64,000 nt of DNA from Clostridium beijerinckii (GCF_036699995.1 NZ_CP144906.1:1178001-1242000); one strand, 5' to 3'. Positions 46,181-53,575 are shown, counted from the stretch's first letter. Numbers and translations are program-made. Notes: a model not told the origin generated them from the letters alone.

Positions 46181-46296
46181 TAAATAGGAATATTATGTAT
46201 ATAAGGAAACTGTGATTCGAATATTTACTTGGGCACTTTATATTCGATGAGTTAATAGTGCAACCGACCTTTTTATTAAGGTCGGTCTTTTTTTGT
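46181..46296 (+). ncRNA. Candidate small RNA or terminator-type leader
   Basis: From the predicted start, TCGAATAT (46216) can pair with ATATTCGA (46242), enclosing GGGCACT which could otherwise pair with AGTGCAACC. These are competing pairings. The RNA would end at the terminator hairpin ACCGACCTT/AAGGTCGGT with CTTTTTTT (46263-46294). The GYD gene starts 50 bases on, so the element could be a riboswitch-like attenuator or a free small RNA. Confidence 0.4.
46263..46294 (+). terminator. Strong terminator upstream of the GYD gene
   Basis: ACCGACCTT and AAGGTCGGT form a 9-bp GC-rich stem around TTTATT, followed by CTTTTTTT. Confidence 0.88.
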
Positions 46297-46346
46297 CCGC
46301 TTAAATAAGTGTATAGATAATAAATTAAAATTGAGGTGCAATCTTT

Positions 46347-46649
46347 ATGTTATTTTTTAATAGGTTAAAGAAATATGATGAACATGGGTTTGATTCAAAA
46401 GGAATTCATAAAAACGGTACAAAATTTAATGAAGAGGGTTTTGATAAAAAAGGGGTTCATAAAAATGGCACATATTTTAATACAGAAGGCTACAATATAG
46501 ACGGGTACGATAAATATGGATATGATAAAGAAGGATATAATAGCGGAGGATATGACAGGCAAGGATATAACAAGATGGGATATAATATAAAAGGATATGA
46601 TAGGCAAGGGGAATTTTTAGAAACAAGATATAAATGGAAAGTGAAATAG
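46347..46649 (+). CDS. GYD/GFD tandem-repeat protein, unknown
   Basis: 100 residues, almost all repeats. Two 17-residue units (GFDSKGIHKNGTKFNEE and GFDKKGVHKNGTYFNTE) are followed by eight five-residue units of the form G-Y-(N/D)-x-x (GYNID, GYDKY, GYDKE, GYNSG, GYDRQ, GYNKM, GYNIK, GYDRQ). The ends are basic. There is no signal peptide or membrane helix. Short Gly-Tyr-Asp repeats are known in scattered bacterial and phage proteins of unknown role. GAGGTG precedes the ATG. The gene follows the terminator-bearing leader at 46181-46296. No function is proposed. Confidence 0.7.
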   Translation: MLFFNRLKKYDEHGFDSKGIHKNGTKFNEEGFDKKGVHKNGTYFNTEGYNIDGYDKYGYDKEGYNSGGYDRQGYNKMGYNIKGYDRQGEFLETRYKWKVK

Positions 46650-46680
46650 AAAAATAAAAATTGCTATAAATTAATTCAAT

Positions 46681-46789
46681 AATATATGATGCAAAAATAA
46701 TTCTTCATAAAATTTCTAAAAATATTGCAATAATTCTAGGCATAATTGTGAAATGTGAATTGTGCATTGCAACATATATGTTTATTTCG
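46681..46789. repeat. TTGCAA-ended dispersed repeat, copy 3
   Basis: Starts AATATATGATGCAAAAATAA and ends GTGCATTGCAACATATATG, with the marker ATTGCAATAATTCTAGGC between. Confidence 0.7.
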
Positions 46790-46937
46790 TGGGGTTACGG
46801 AAATTTTGATGGAAATCATTAAATGCAGGGGTGTATCTACTCGCGCATGTTCTAAATTTCGTTAGGACAAGCAAGGGAAGAACAGCTCTGCATTAACTGT
46901 TTTTAACAGCTTATTTTTATGTACTCTTAGTTTGAAT

Positions 46938-47111
46938 ATAGATAAACAATTTAAGAATTAGACTTATTAGATGAACATATTTGCAAAGTTGATAAAACTT
47001 CAATCTCATATCTTCACTAGAAATCATAAATATATTTTCATAGCTTTTCGGAATCAAAATATTTATGATTTCAGTAATTTATCACATAAGTCTAATTTTA
47101 AATTTAGATAT
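46938..47111. repeat. Palindromic element with ATAGATAAACAA end
   Basis: Left end ATAGATAAACAATTTAAG then AATTAGACTTAT; right end ATAAGTCTAATTTTAAATTT then AGATAT, which is its complement with a gap. A 50-base hairpin (GAAATCATAAATATATTTTC with ATATTTATGATTTC, 47023-47073) is nested inside and is also found at 24882. Confidence 0.7.
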
Positions 47112-47181
47112 CTGTATTGCAAGAATTTTAGCCGTAATTGTGAATTGTGAAATGTGCATTGTGAATTGTAACAAACATATG
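47112..47181. repeat. Half of a TTGCAA-ended repeat
   Basis: Begins at the internal marker TATTGCAAGAATTTTAGCC and continues to GTGAATTGTAACAAACATATG, so only the right half is present, abutting the palindromic element. Confidence 0.6.
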
Positions 47182-47216
47182 CTAATAAGTTTTTATTAAA
47201 AATTTCTAGGAATATA

Positions 47217-47279
47217 TTGACATGTAATTCTACAGGGTGTAGTATAAAAATATAAATACTACACCTTGTAGAATTACAT
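47217..47279. promoter_or_regulatory. Promoter embedded in a BlaI-type double operator
   Basis: TTGACA (47217-47222), 17 bases, TAGTAT (47240-47245). The segment 47222-47245 is the inverted copy of 47256-47279 with a single mismatch, a 24-base arm on each side of 10 bases. Each arm holds a site of the form CTACA-N3-TGTAG, which is the core bound by BlaI/MecI repressors. The two sites cover the -10 and the start, so repression of the operon by its own regulator is expected. Confidence 0.88.
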
Positions 47280-47296
47280 AGAGGAGATGATTAAAT

Positions 47297-47665
47297 ATGA
47301 AGCTAGGAAAGATATCGGACGCTGAAATGGAGATAATGAAAATAATATGGAAAAAGAATGATCAAATTACTACAGCTGAGATTTTAGACGCGCTTCCAAA
47401 AGAAAATTCATGGAAGGTAACAACGATAATGACGTTGATATCAAGATTAACTGAAAAGGGGATTTTGAGTGTAACTAAAGTAGGAAAGTTAAATAATTAT
47501 TTTCCTAAGATTACAGAAGAAGAATATAGAGCTATTCAAACGGATAATTTCTTAGAAGATATGCATAAGGGATCAGTTAAAAACTTTATGGCAACATTGT
47601 TTAATAATAAGAAAATAAGTAATAAGGATATTGCAGAGTTGAAAGAATGGCTCAAAGAGGTGTAG
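47297..47665 (+). CDS. BlaI/MecI/CopY-family repressor
   Basis: 122 residues. An N-terminal winged helix starts KISDAEMEIMKIIWKKNDQ, continues with SWKVTTIMTLISRLTEKGIL and LNNYFPKITEEEY; the C-terminal 45 residues are the dimer domain with the region cleaved in BlaI relatives. GAGGAGA precedes the ATG. It is followed 5 bases later by the M56 sensor gene, the classic regulator-sensor pair. It probably represses its own operon through the operator at 47217-47279. Confidence 0.92.
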   Translation: MKLGKISDAEMEIMKIIWKKNDQITTAEILDALPKENSWKVTTIMTLISRLTEKGILSVTKVGKLNNYFPKITEEEYRAIQTDNFLEDMHKGSVKNFMATLFNNKKISNKDIAELKEWLKEV

Positions 47666-47669
47666 GCAT

Positions 47670-48047
47670 ATGAATATTCTAAATTATATTTTGGAAATGT
47701 CACTAGCAGGCAGTTTTATGTTTTTAATACTTTGTTTATTTAGGCCATTTACTAAGAAAACTTTTAGTGCTACTTGGAATTATTATATGCTATTTATAAC
47801 GCTTTTAATTTTTATTATACCTATTGGGAGTTTTGTTAAACTGCCTCAAATAGTGGAACATAAGAATTATTTATCGATGCAGGATAAGAATACGGTAGTG
47901 CAGCAAAATTATGAAAAGATGCTGAAGAGCAATGATAAAAGTGATGAGATAAGAGTTTTGCAAGGGGATGGTACACTTAAGCCTGTGAGCCAGAGTCAAG
48001 TAGACTTAAAGCAGACAAGTAAGTATGGCTCAAAAAATAATGAATAG
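47670..48047 (+). CDS. M56 (BlaR1-type) sensor peptidase, N-terminal piece before frameshift
   Basis: 125 residues. Two membrane helices (about 4-24 and 35-53) and a hydrophilic loop are the start of a BlaR1/MecR1-type membrane peptidase. The frame runs into TAG at 48045 after a run of six A at 48032-48037. Removing one A joins it in frame with the piece that follows (about 769 residues in all). Whether this is a true mutation, slippage during expression or a read error cannot be decided here. Confidence 0.75.
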   Translation: MNILNYILEMSLAGSFMFLILCLFRPFTKKTFSATWNYYMLFITLLIFIIPIGSFVKLPQIVEHKNYLSMQDKNTVVQQNYEKMLKSNDKSDEIRVLQGDGTLKPVSQSQVDLKQTSKYGSKNNE

Positions 48048-49980
48048 AGATATGTTACTTTATGCATGGATATTAGGTGTACTCATACTAGTAATTAAGG
48101 AAACTTACGTATATATTTCTTTTTATGAAAAACTTAAAAGTGTAAGTGATATCATTGAGGATGAGTCTATAATTAATGTTTTTGAAAACTGTAAGAAAAA
48201 ATTAAATATATATAGGAGGATAATTTTAAAAGAATGTGGCGGCATTAAAAGTCCAATGATTACAGGAATATTAACACCTACTATCACAATTCCTAAGATG
48301 GACCATAATCTGGATAAGCTTGAAATAATACTGGATCATGAATTAATTCATTTTAAACGTAAAGATTTATGGGTGAAGGTAGTTGCACTTTTAGCAAATG
48401 TAATCAATTGGTTTAATCCCATTGTTTATATTATTAGAAATAGGATAAATATAATTTGTGAGCTGTCTTTAGATGAACAACTTATAAAGAATATGGATAA
48501 ATCAAAAAGAAAATATTATGGAGAAATTATATTAGAGTTAATAGAATATTCTCAGAATAAATCCCTAAGCTTAGGGGCATCAGTTTGTAAAAGTAGAAAG
48601 GAGATTGAGACACGATTGAAAAATATAGTGTTTTTTAAAAAGTCAAAAAAAATAATTGTTTGTATTTCACTTATAGTAACTATGATTTTTACATCTACAA
48701 GTTTGCTCGCTTCAAAGACTGTATTTGCTAGTAATAGTGATACAGCAAAAAGTGCTAAAGGGGCAGAATTTGCAGTATTTGTAACAGATGATGGGTTATA
48801 TATGTCTGAATTAAAAGAAAATAACCCAGTTCTTCTTGATAAAAATGAAAAAATTAAATTGCCGAAAATATCTAAAGATGGGTCATATGTTGCTTATACT
48901 AAAGAAGATGATTTATATATTTGCAATATAGACACTCGTGAGGTAATTGAAGTAGCTAAAAATGTAGAGTCATATGACTGGAATAATTCTGGAAACCTAA
49001 TTTGCTCTGTTAAAAATGCAGGTATGTCTATGTATAATACCAATACTAAAAAGTTAGTGGATATTATAAGCAATGAGTATGATTATTTTAATATAAATTG
49101 CGATAGTAAAAATAAGGTATATGCTAATAAACAGCTAGAAAGTACTACAGACAAAGGGAAAACTATTAAATCAATAGGTGTAATTAGCTATGACTTAGAT
49201 ACTAAAGAAGAGAATGTTATTTTGGAAGGTAAAGAAGGAAATAATAAAGAGATTGGAGAGCAGTATACAGCATCTGAGTTATTTGAATCCATTGGATCAA
49301 GACCTAATGTTGAAAGAATATCAAGTGATGATAGATATATGTATATATGGAACAAACCTAATTCAGGCTCAATGTCAGCTGATATGACAGAATTTGCAGT
49401 ATATGATCTTTTAAGCAATAAATTTATAGAAAATAATAATATGATTGCATTAGCATATAAAGATAATATTTCTCAAAATCCAGTGGATAGCAGCATAGTT
49501 GCTGTTAATAATGGCGAATATAGAGACATGTATAGTAATAAGGCATTAGGAATTTTCGATATCAAAGCTAACAAATTTACAAGTCTAATTCCAGAAAATC
49601 AAGTGTCAATGACACCGGATTATTCCAGTGACGGAAAGAATATAGTATATTCTGGAGCTAATGCCTTAAAAGATGACATATCACAAAGTTCGAAAAACTG
49701 GGAAAGTGAACCGCACTATATTTATCAAGTGAACACTGAAACAAAAGAAATAACTCAAATTACAAATAACAAATCATTTGATTTCATGCCAAAATATATA
49801 TCAGAAAATCAAATATTATTTGTAAGAAAAGATGGCGATTCATTTAGTTTATGGAAGACAAAAGATGGAGTGGAAACTAAGCTTGCTGATTCTTTGAATT
49901 TTAGATCAACTTCTTATACAAATACTTGGTACTATGGTCATTATAAAACTGAAAATGTTATAGACGTATATAAAAAGTAA
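48025..49980 (+). CDS. M56 sensor peptidase, catalytic and propeller part after frameshift
   Basis: 651 residues if started at the ATG at 48025, which has no ribosome site. A membrane helix (about 10-30) comes first, then the zinc peptidase motif LDHELIHFKRKD near residue 112 and NWFNPIVYIIRNR, then a fourth helix (KIIVCISLIVTMIF). The extracellular part (residues 235-651) is not a penicillin-binding domain. It has TolB/WD40-like blades such as LPKISKDGSYVAYTKEDDLY and TPDYSSDGKNIVYSGAN, so it looks like a beta-propeller sensor. It would cleave or inactivate the repressor at 47297 on sensing an unknown signal. Confidence 0.75.
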   Translation: MAQKIMNRDMLLYAWILGVLILVIKETYVYISFYEKLKSVSDIIEDESIINVFENCKKKLNIYRRIILKECGGIKSPMITGILTPTITIPKMDHNLDKLEIILDHELIHFKRKDLWVKVVALLANVINWFNPIVYIIRNRINIICELSLDEQLIKNMDKSKRKYYGEIILELIEYSQNKSLSLGASVCKSRKEIETRLKNIVFFKKSKKIIVCISLIVTMIFTSTSLLASKTVFASNSDTAKSAKGAEFAVFVTDDGLYMSELKENNPVLLDKNEKIKLPKISKDGSYVAYTKEDDLYICNIDTREVIEVAKNVESYDWNNSGNLICSVKNAGMSMYNTNTKKLVDIISNEYDYFNINCDSKNKVYANKQLESTTDKGKTIKSIGVISYDLDTKEENVILEGKEGNNKEIGEQYTASELFESIGSRPNVERISSDDRYMYIWNKPNSGSMSADMTEFAVYDLLSNKFIENNNMIALAYKDNISQNPVDSSIVAVNNGEYRDMYSNKALGIFDIKANKFTSLIPENQVSMTPDYSSDGKNIVYSGANALKDDISQSSKNWESEPHYIYQVNTETKEITQITNNKSFDFMPKYISENQILFVRKDGDSFSLWKTKDGVETKLADSLNFRSTSYTNTWYYGHYKTENVIDVYKK

Positions 49981-49987
49981 ATATTTC

Positions 49988-50093
49988 ATATATATGTTGC
50001 AAAAATAATACTTCATCATAATTCTAAAAATATTACAAGAATTTTGGCCGTAATTGTGAATTGTGAAATGTACATTGTGAATTGCAATATATA
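49988..50093. repeat. TTGCAA-ended dispersed repeat, copy 4
   Basis: Starts ATATATATGTTGCAAAAATA and ends GTGAATTGCAATATATAAG, with the marker ATTACAAGAATTTTGGCC between. Confidence 0.7.
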
Positions 50094-50150
50094 AGTTCAA
50101 TATGATAAAATACTCAATTGTACATAAATTGAGTATTTTATTATTTTAGT
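50081..50150. repeat. 70-bp direct repeat, left copy
   Basis: ATTGCAATATATAAGTTCAA then TATGATAAAATACTCAATTG, a hairpin with AATTGAGTATTTTATTATTT. The right copy at 51340-51410 differs by a TA insertion and one base change. Confidence 0.85.
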
Positions 50151-50372
50151 AGTTACTATTATTTCTATATCTAATTGGAAATGAATTAGTATAAGCCAAG
50201 ATAGAATATAGTACTTTGAAGACTAACGGTTATAGAGTATTATTACTATTATTGCAGTGTTCATAAATGGAATGGTAATATAATTTGAGTATATTGAAAT
50301 ACAATGTTTAATTAGATATAATATTAATAAGAAACCAATGTAAATGATAGAAGATAAGGTAAGGTTAATAAG

Positions 50373-51230
50373 ATGAACAAAACTTTAAAGGAATTAAATC
50401 TTGAAGATGACTTCCTTTTTGCAAAGGTTATGAGTGATAAAGCAATTTGTAAAGAATTATTAGAGAAAATTTTAGAAATTGAAATAGAAAAAGTTGAAAT
50501 AGTTGAAGAACAGAAAACCATAGATTTATTACTTGAAAGTAAGGGAATCCGTTTAGATGTTTATGTTAAAGACGAAAATAATACAATCTACAATGTTGAA
50601 ATGCAGAGAGGAAAGCATAAGAATTTGCCTAAAAGGCTAAGATATTATCAAGGAAGCATAGATTTAGACTTAATAAGCAAAGGCGAGGATTACAGAAAAC
50701 TTACCAAAAGCTATATTATATTTGTCTGTACATTTGATTTATTCAATAAAGGTCGCCATAAATATACTTTTCAAAATTTATGTTTAGAAGACAATAGTAT
50801 AATGTTAAATGATGAAGCTCAGAAAATAGTATTAAATACAAAGGGAATTATGAATGATTTAAGTGAAGAATTATTAGAATTCCTTGAATATGTAGAAGAA
50901 TCAACAGATGGAATAGCAAAGAGAGCTAAAGGGAATCTTGTTAAAAGTATACATAAAAGAGTGCTGGAAGTTAAAAATGATATTTCGGTGGAGGTGCACT
51001 TCTTGAAAAAGTGCGAAGCGCAATCAAGATCTTATATGACTTTATTGGAAAGAGATAGAGAAAAAATTGAAGAAGGAAGAGAAGAAGGAAGAGAAGAAGC
51101 AATTAAACAATTGATATTAAAACAATATAGCAAAGGACTTTCTGTAGAGTATATTGCGGATATAAATGAAATAGATATTGAATATGTAAGAGATATAGTG
51201 AAAAATAATACATCTAAAGTTAATAATTAA
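50373..51230 (+). CDS. Rpn-family recombination-promoting nuclease (PD-(D/E)XK)
   Basis: 285 residues. LEDDFLFAKVMSDKAICKEL is the family start. The nuclease core is IRLDVYVKDENNTIYNVEMQ near residues 58-77, with Asp and E-x-Q as catalytic residues. The C-terminal part is a charged helix (EKIEEGREEGREEAIKQLI). RpnA-type proteins cut DNA and raise recombination; many are degenerate transposase relatives. Codons for residues 211-221 (KKCEAQSRSY region) coincide with a copy of the 39-bp intergenic repeat. A weak AAGGT lies before the ATG. The gene lies between 70-bp direct repeats. Confidence 0.88.
   Translation: MNKTLKELNLEDDFLFAKVMSDKAICKELLEKILEIEIEKVEIVEEQKTIDLLLESKGIRLDVYVKDENNTIYNVEMQRGKHKNLPKRLRYYQGSIDLDLISKGEDYRKLTKSYIIFVCTFDLFNKGRHKYTFQNLCLEDNSIMLNDEAQKIVLNTKGIMNDLSEELLEFLEYVEESTDGIAKRAKGNLVKSIHKRVLEVKNDISVEVHFLKKCEAQSRSYMTLLERDREKIEEGREEGREEAIKQLILKQYSKGLSVEYIADINEIDIEYVRDIVKNNTSKVNN
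51005..51034 (+). repeat. 39-bp repeat unit inside a coding sequence
   Basis: GAAAAAGTGCGAAGCGCAAT then CAAGATCTTA matches the third and fourth units of the array at 24656-24811 at nearly every base. It is read in frame in the nuclease gene. Confidence 0.75.
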
Positions 51231-51250
51231 AAAACTTTATGTAAAATTTG

Positions 51251-51281
51251 CTGATGGATTAATTTCCATCAGTATTATTTT
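51251..51281 (+). terminator. Terminator after the Rpn gene
   Basis: CTGATGGA and TCCATCAG pair around TTAATT, followed by TATTATTTTT. Confidence 0.7.
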
Positions 51282-51339
51282 TACTTATAATAGGTTAAAT
51301 ATAGGGATAAAACTATTTTACATAAAATGTACAAATTAA

Positions 51340-51410
51340 ATTGCAATATATATAAGTTCAATATGATAAAATACTCAATTGTATATAAATTGAGTATTTT
51401 ATTATTTTAG
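51340..51410. repeat. 70-bp direct repeat, right copy
   Basis: ATTGCAATATATATAAGTTC, then the same hairpin core as at 50107-50145 (ATACTCAATT/AATTGAGTAT) and TTTTATTATTTTAG. It ends 28 bases before the MNT antitoxin start and may contain part of its promoter. Confidence 0.85.
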
Positions 51411-51437
51411 TGATATAATTCTAAAGAGGTGATAATT

Positions 51438-51869
51438 TTGGCTGAATCATATTTTTTTAATGAATTAAAGAAAATTGAAAGTATCGTTTGTATTGCTGAA
51501 TTTGGGAGCTATAGAACAGAGTATTGGAACAAAGATAGAAGTGACATAGACTTAGCTGTTGTAGTAAAACCAAAAGTTTCATTTATGGACACCTTAGACA
51601 TTGAAGATAAAATCATAGAATTATCAAAGCAATATTATAACTACGATAATATACATTTGACATTTGTTTTATTTAAAGATTTTGGAAGTAAGTATGCAAG
51701 ATTTGCAGTAGATAGTAATAATAAATATATTATTGATGAAGAATTATGGTATGATTTTCAGCATTATGTCTTAAAATATGCGAGGAACAATGCAAACTTT
51801 GAAAAAGTATTAAAAATAGATGAGCAATATAGTTATTTTGGAGGAATTACAGATGAGTCCTTACTTTAG
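51438..51869 (+). CDS. MNT-type nucleotidyltransferase antitoxin (MntA-like)
   Basis: 143 residues from a TTG at 51438 with AGAGGTGA about 6 bases upstream; a GTG at 51429 lies inside that site. The minimal nucleotidyltransferase motif is FGSYRTEYWNKDRSDIDLAV: Gly23-Ser24, eleven residues, then Asp36-x-Asp38, one residue longer than the common GS-x10-D-x-D. In MntA/HepT pairs this enzyme adds AMP groups to the HEPN toxin and silences it. The HEPN gene overlaps its last 17 bases, which supports the pairing. Confidence 0.85.
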   Translation: MAESYFFNELKKIESIVCIAEFGSYRTEYWNKDRSDIDLAVVVKPKVSFMDTLDIEDKIIELSKQYYNYDNIHLTFVLFKDFGSKYARFAVDSNNKYIIDEELWYDFQHYVLKYARNNANFEKVLKIDEQYSYFGGITDESLL

Positions 51870-52311
51870 ATATAAAAAAGAAAAATTTTTAGAAAAATAT
51901 AAAGCTGCCTATGATAATTTAGAAAATTTAAAGGAAGCTATAAATGAATATAAGAAATCCAATAACAAAATAATAAAAAGGGCTGTTATAGCTTATTTTC
52001 AAGATTTTGCGGAATATATAATTGACATGTGTGAGAGCTATATAATCATAAATGATGGGAAAATAAGTAGTTCAGCTTCGGCATTAAAGCTTATTGAAGA
52101 AGCTTCTGAAATTGGATTTTTTGATGAGACATTAAAAAAATATTTATCAGTAGTAGTTAAGTTGAGAAATAGATATACTCATGATTATTATATTAGAGAA
52201 ACAAGTGAAAATGAAATAGAAAAGTTTTGTTTGGAAAAATTAGCATATTTTGAATTGTTTTTAGAGGAAAGCAAGGACAATGTTATATTAAAATATAGAG
52301 ATAAAAAATAA
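51853..52311 (+). CDS. HEPN toxin (HepT-like RNase)
   Basis: 152 residues from the ATG at 51853, which has GGAGG 8 bases upstream inside the MNT gene; a frame from 51820 lacks a site. The protein is all helical. RNRYTHDYY carries R105-x4-H110-x-Y112, which is the R-x4-H-x-Y motif of HepT toxins: R and H cleave RNA and the Tyr is the residue AMPylated by MntA. It is the toxin half of a type VII-like MNT/HEPN module. It is slightly longer than typical HepT owing to a charged C-terminus. Confidence 0.88.
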   Translation: MSPYFRYKKEKFLEKYKAAYDNLENLKEAINEYKKSNNKIIKRAVIAYFQDFAEYIIDMCESYIIINDGKISSSASALKLIEEASEIGFFDETLKKYLSVVVKLRNRYTHDYYIRETSENEIEKFCLEKLAYFELFLEESKDNVILKYRDKK

Positions 52312-52395
52312 TATTTTTAGAAATCCACAACCAAATTCTCTAGAAACCGAAACAATGAGTACCTGCTCTTTCGGTTAGTATCACATAAGTATGCA
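52312..52395. repeat. Fragment of the long palindromic element
   Basis: TTTAGAAATCCACAACCAAA, AAACCGAAACAATGAGTA, and TCTTTCGGTTAGTATCACATAAG match the right part of the element at 44370-44666 (about 44557-44635). The left part is missing. Confidence 0.55.
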
Positions 52396-52416
52396 TATAA
52401 CAAATCAAATGAATGG

Positions 52417-53358
52417 ATGAAGAGCAACATGGAAAACAAGAATTATTTATACAATAATTATATAAATATGGCGAGAAATTTAAGGTCGGAAAATAACTTA
52501 TTAAAAGCCCTTTCTTTTTATCAAAAGGCATATGCCTTAAATATAGGAAAAGAAGATATAGAATTACTAATGGATATGGCATTAATTTATGATGAAATTG
52601 GGTTATCTGGTGATGCAGAGAAAAAGTATAGAGAAGTAATTGAATTAGATGAGGATGATGCTAGAGCATATTATGGCTTGGCAATAATATATGATGAAAA
52701 TGATGAATTAGAAAAGGCTAAAAAATATTACGAGAAGGCTATAGAAAAAAATCCTAATTATGATAAAGCATATTTCTTTTTAGCAAATATATATGATGAA
52801 TCAGGTGAAAAGGATAAGGCCATAAGTAACTATAAAAAGGTTATTGAGATAAATCCTAATTATATGTGGGCATATGCAAATTTAGCTTGTATTTTAGAAG
52901 AAAACAATGAAAATATTGATGCACTGAATTATATAAATAAGGCTTTAGAAATTGAGGATAGGCATTACAAGATATTATTTAATAAAGCAGTAATTTTAAA
53001 TAAGTTAAATAAGATAGAAGAGAGCAAAGAATATTATTACAAGTCTATTGAAGCAAATCCAAATTATCCGTATAGTTTTTTAAATTTATCCGTAGCATAT
53101 AGAGAAGAAGGTAATTTTGAAAAAGCTATTGAAGTAATAAGCGAGGGAATAGAAGAAAATGATGATGAAGGTTTTTTATATTATAATAGAGCTTGTTATT
53201 ATGTAAATATAAATGAAAATCTAAAAGCATTAAGAGATGTAGAAAAAAGTATAGAATTAAATGAATTCTTTTTGGAATATATGAAGAAAGACAAAGAATT
53301 AGATCCAATAAGAATACTTGAAGAATACAAGAATCTTTGTATAGATATCCAAATTTAA
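52417..53358 (+). CDS. TPR-repeat protein
   Basis: 313 residues built from about eight tetratricopeptide repeats. Clear examples are ARAYYGLAIIYDENDELEKA, KAYFFLANIYDESGEKDKAI and WAYANLACILEENNENIDAL. There is no signal peptide or membrane helix, so it is probably a cytoplasmic scaffold for protein binding. The start may be the ATG at 52417 or the one at 52429; only a weak GAAGAG site supports the latter. No partner is evident, though the MNT/HEPN pair lies directly upstream. Confidence 0.85.
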   Translation: MKSNMENKNYLYNNYINMARNLRSENNLLKALSFYQKAYALNIGKEDIELLMDMALIYDEIGLSGDAEKKYREVIELDEDDARAYYGLAIIYDENDELEKAKKYYEKAIEKNPNYDKAYFFLANIYDESGEKDKAISNYKKVIEINPNYMWAYANLACILEENNENIDALNYINKALEIEDRHYKILFNKAVILNKLNKIEESKEYYYKSIEANPNYPYSFLNLSVAYREEGNFEKAIEVISEGIEENDDEGFLYYNRACYYVNINENLKALRDVEKSIELNEFFLEYMKKDKELDPIRILEEYKNLCIDIQI

Positions 53359-53387
53359 AATTATAGTTATGTGTGGTAAAACCGAAA

Positions 53388-53575
53388 TTAGATACAAATT
53401 TGTTCCAGCGGACTAATGAAATTTTCGCTGGATAGTTCTAAGTGGAAGGTTGAACCCATTTCTGCATGCTCCAAAAACAAGTTTAGGACAAGCAGAAAAT
53501 GGAACAACCTTCAACTAAGAACCATCACGACTCAATTTCAAATGCCGCTTTCACAAACATGTATCTAATTTCTAG
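53388..53575. repeat. Long palindromic element
   Basis: AATTAGATACAAATTTGTT faces AACATGTATCTAATTTC; CCAGCGGACTAATGAA with TTTTCGCTGG is an internal hairpin; TAGTTCTAAGTGGAAGGTTG faces CAACCTTCAACTAAGAACCA; CCATTTCTGC faces GCAGAAAATGG at the centre. Its wording (CCATTTCTGCATGCTCC) is that of the element at 44370. Confidence 0.75.

Larger units (their letters stand above)
45942..46346. other. Region between purD and the GYD-repeat gene
   Basis: 405 bases holding the purD terminator (45959), one copy of the 78-bp conserved block (46028-46105), a promoter (46146-46174), and a hairpin region ending in a strong terminator (46263-46294). Confidence 0.65.
46650..47296. other. Repeat-rich region before the BlaI-type regulator
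   Basis: 647 bases: a full TTGCAA-ended repeat (46681-46789), an unassigned stretch (46790-46930) that contains palindrome-like pieces such as GCGCATG and GTTAGGACAAGCAAGG, a 174-bp palindromic element (46938-47111), the right half of another TTGCAA-ended repeat (47112-47181), and the regulator's promoter and operator. Confidence 0.65.
49981..50372. other. Intergenic region with two repeats
   Basis: 392 bases. A TTGCAA-ended repeat (49988-50093) runs into a 70-base segment (50081-50150) that is repeated at 51340. The remaining 220 bases before the Rpn gene are AT-rich with no recognised promoter. Confidence 0.55.
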
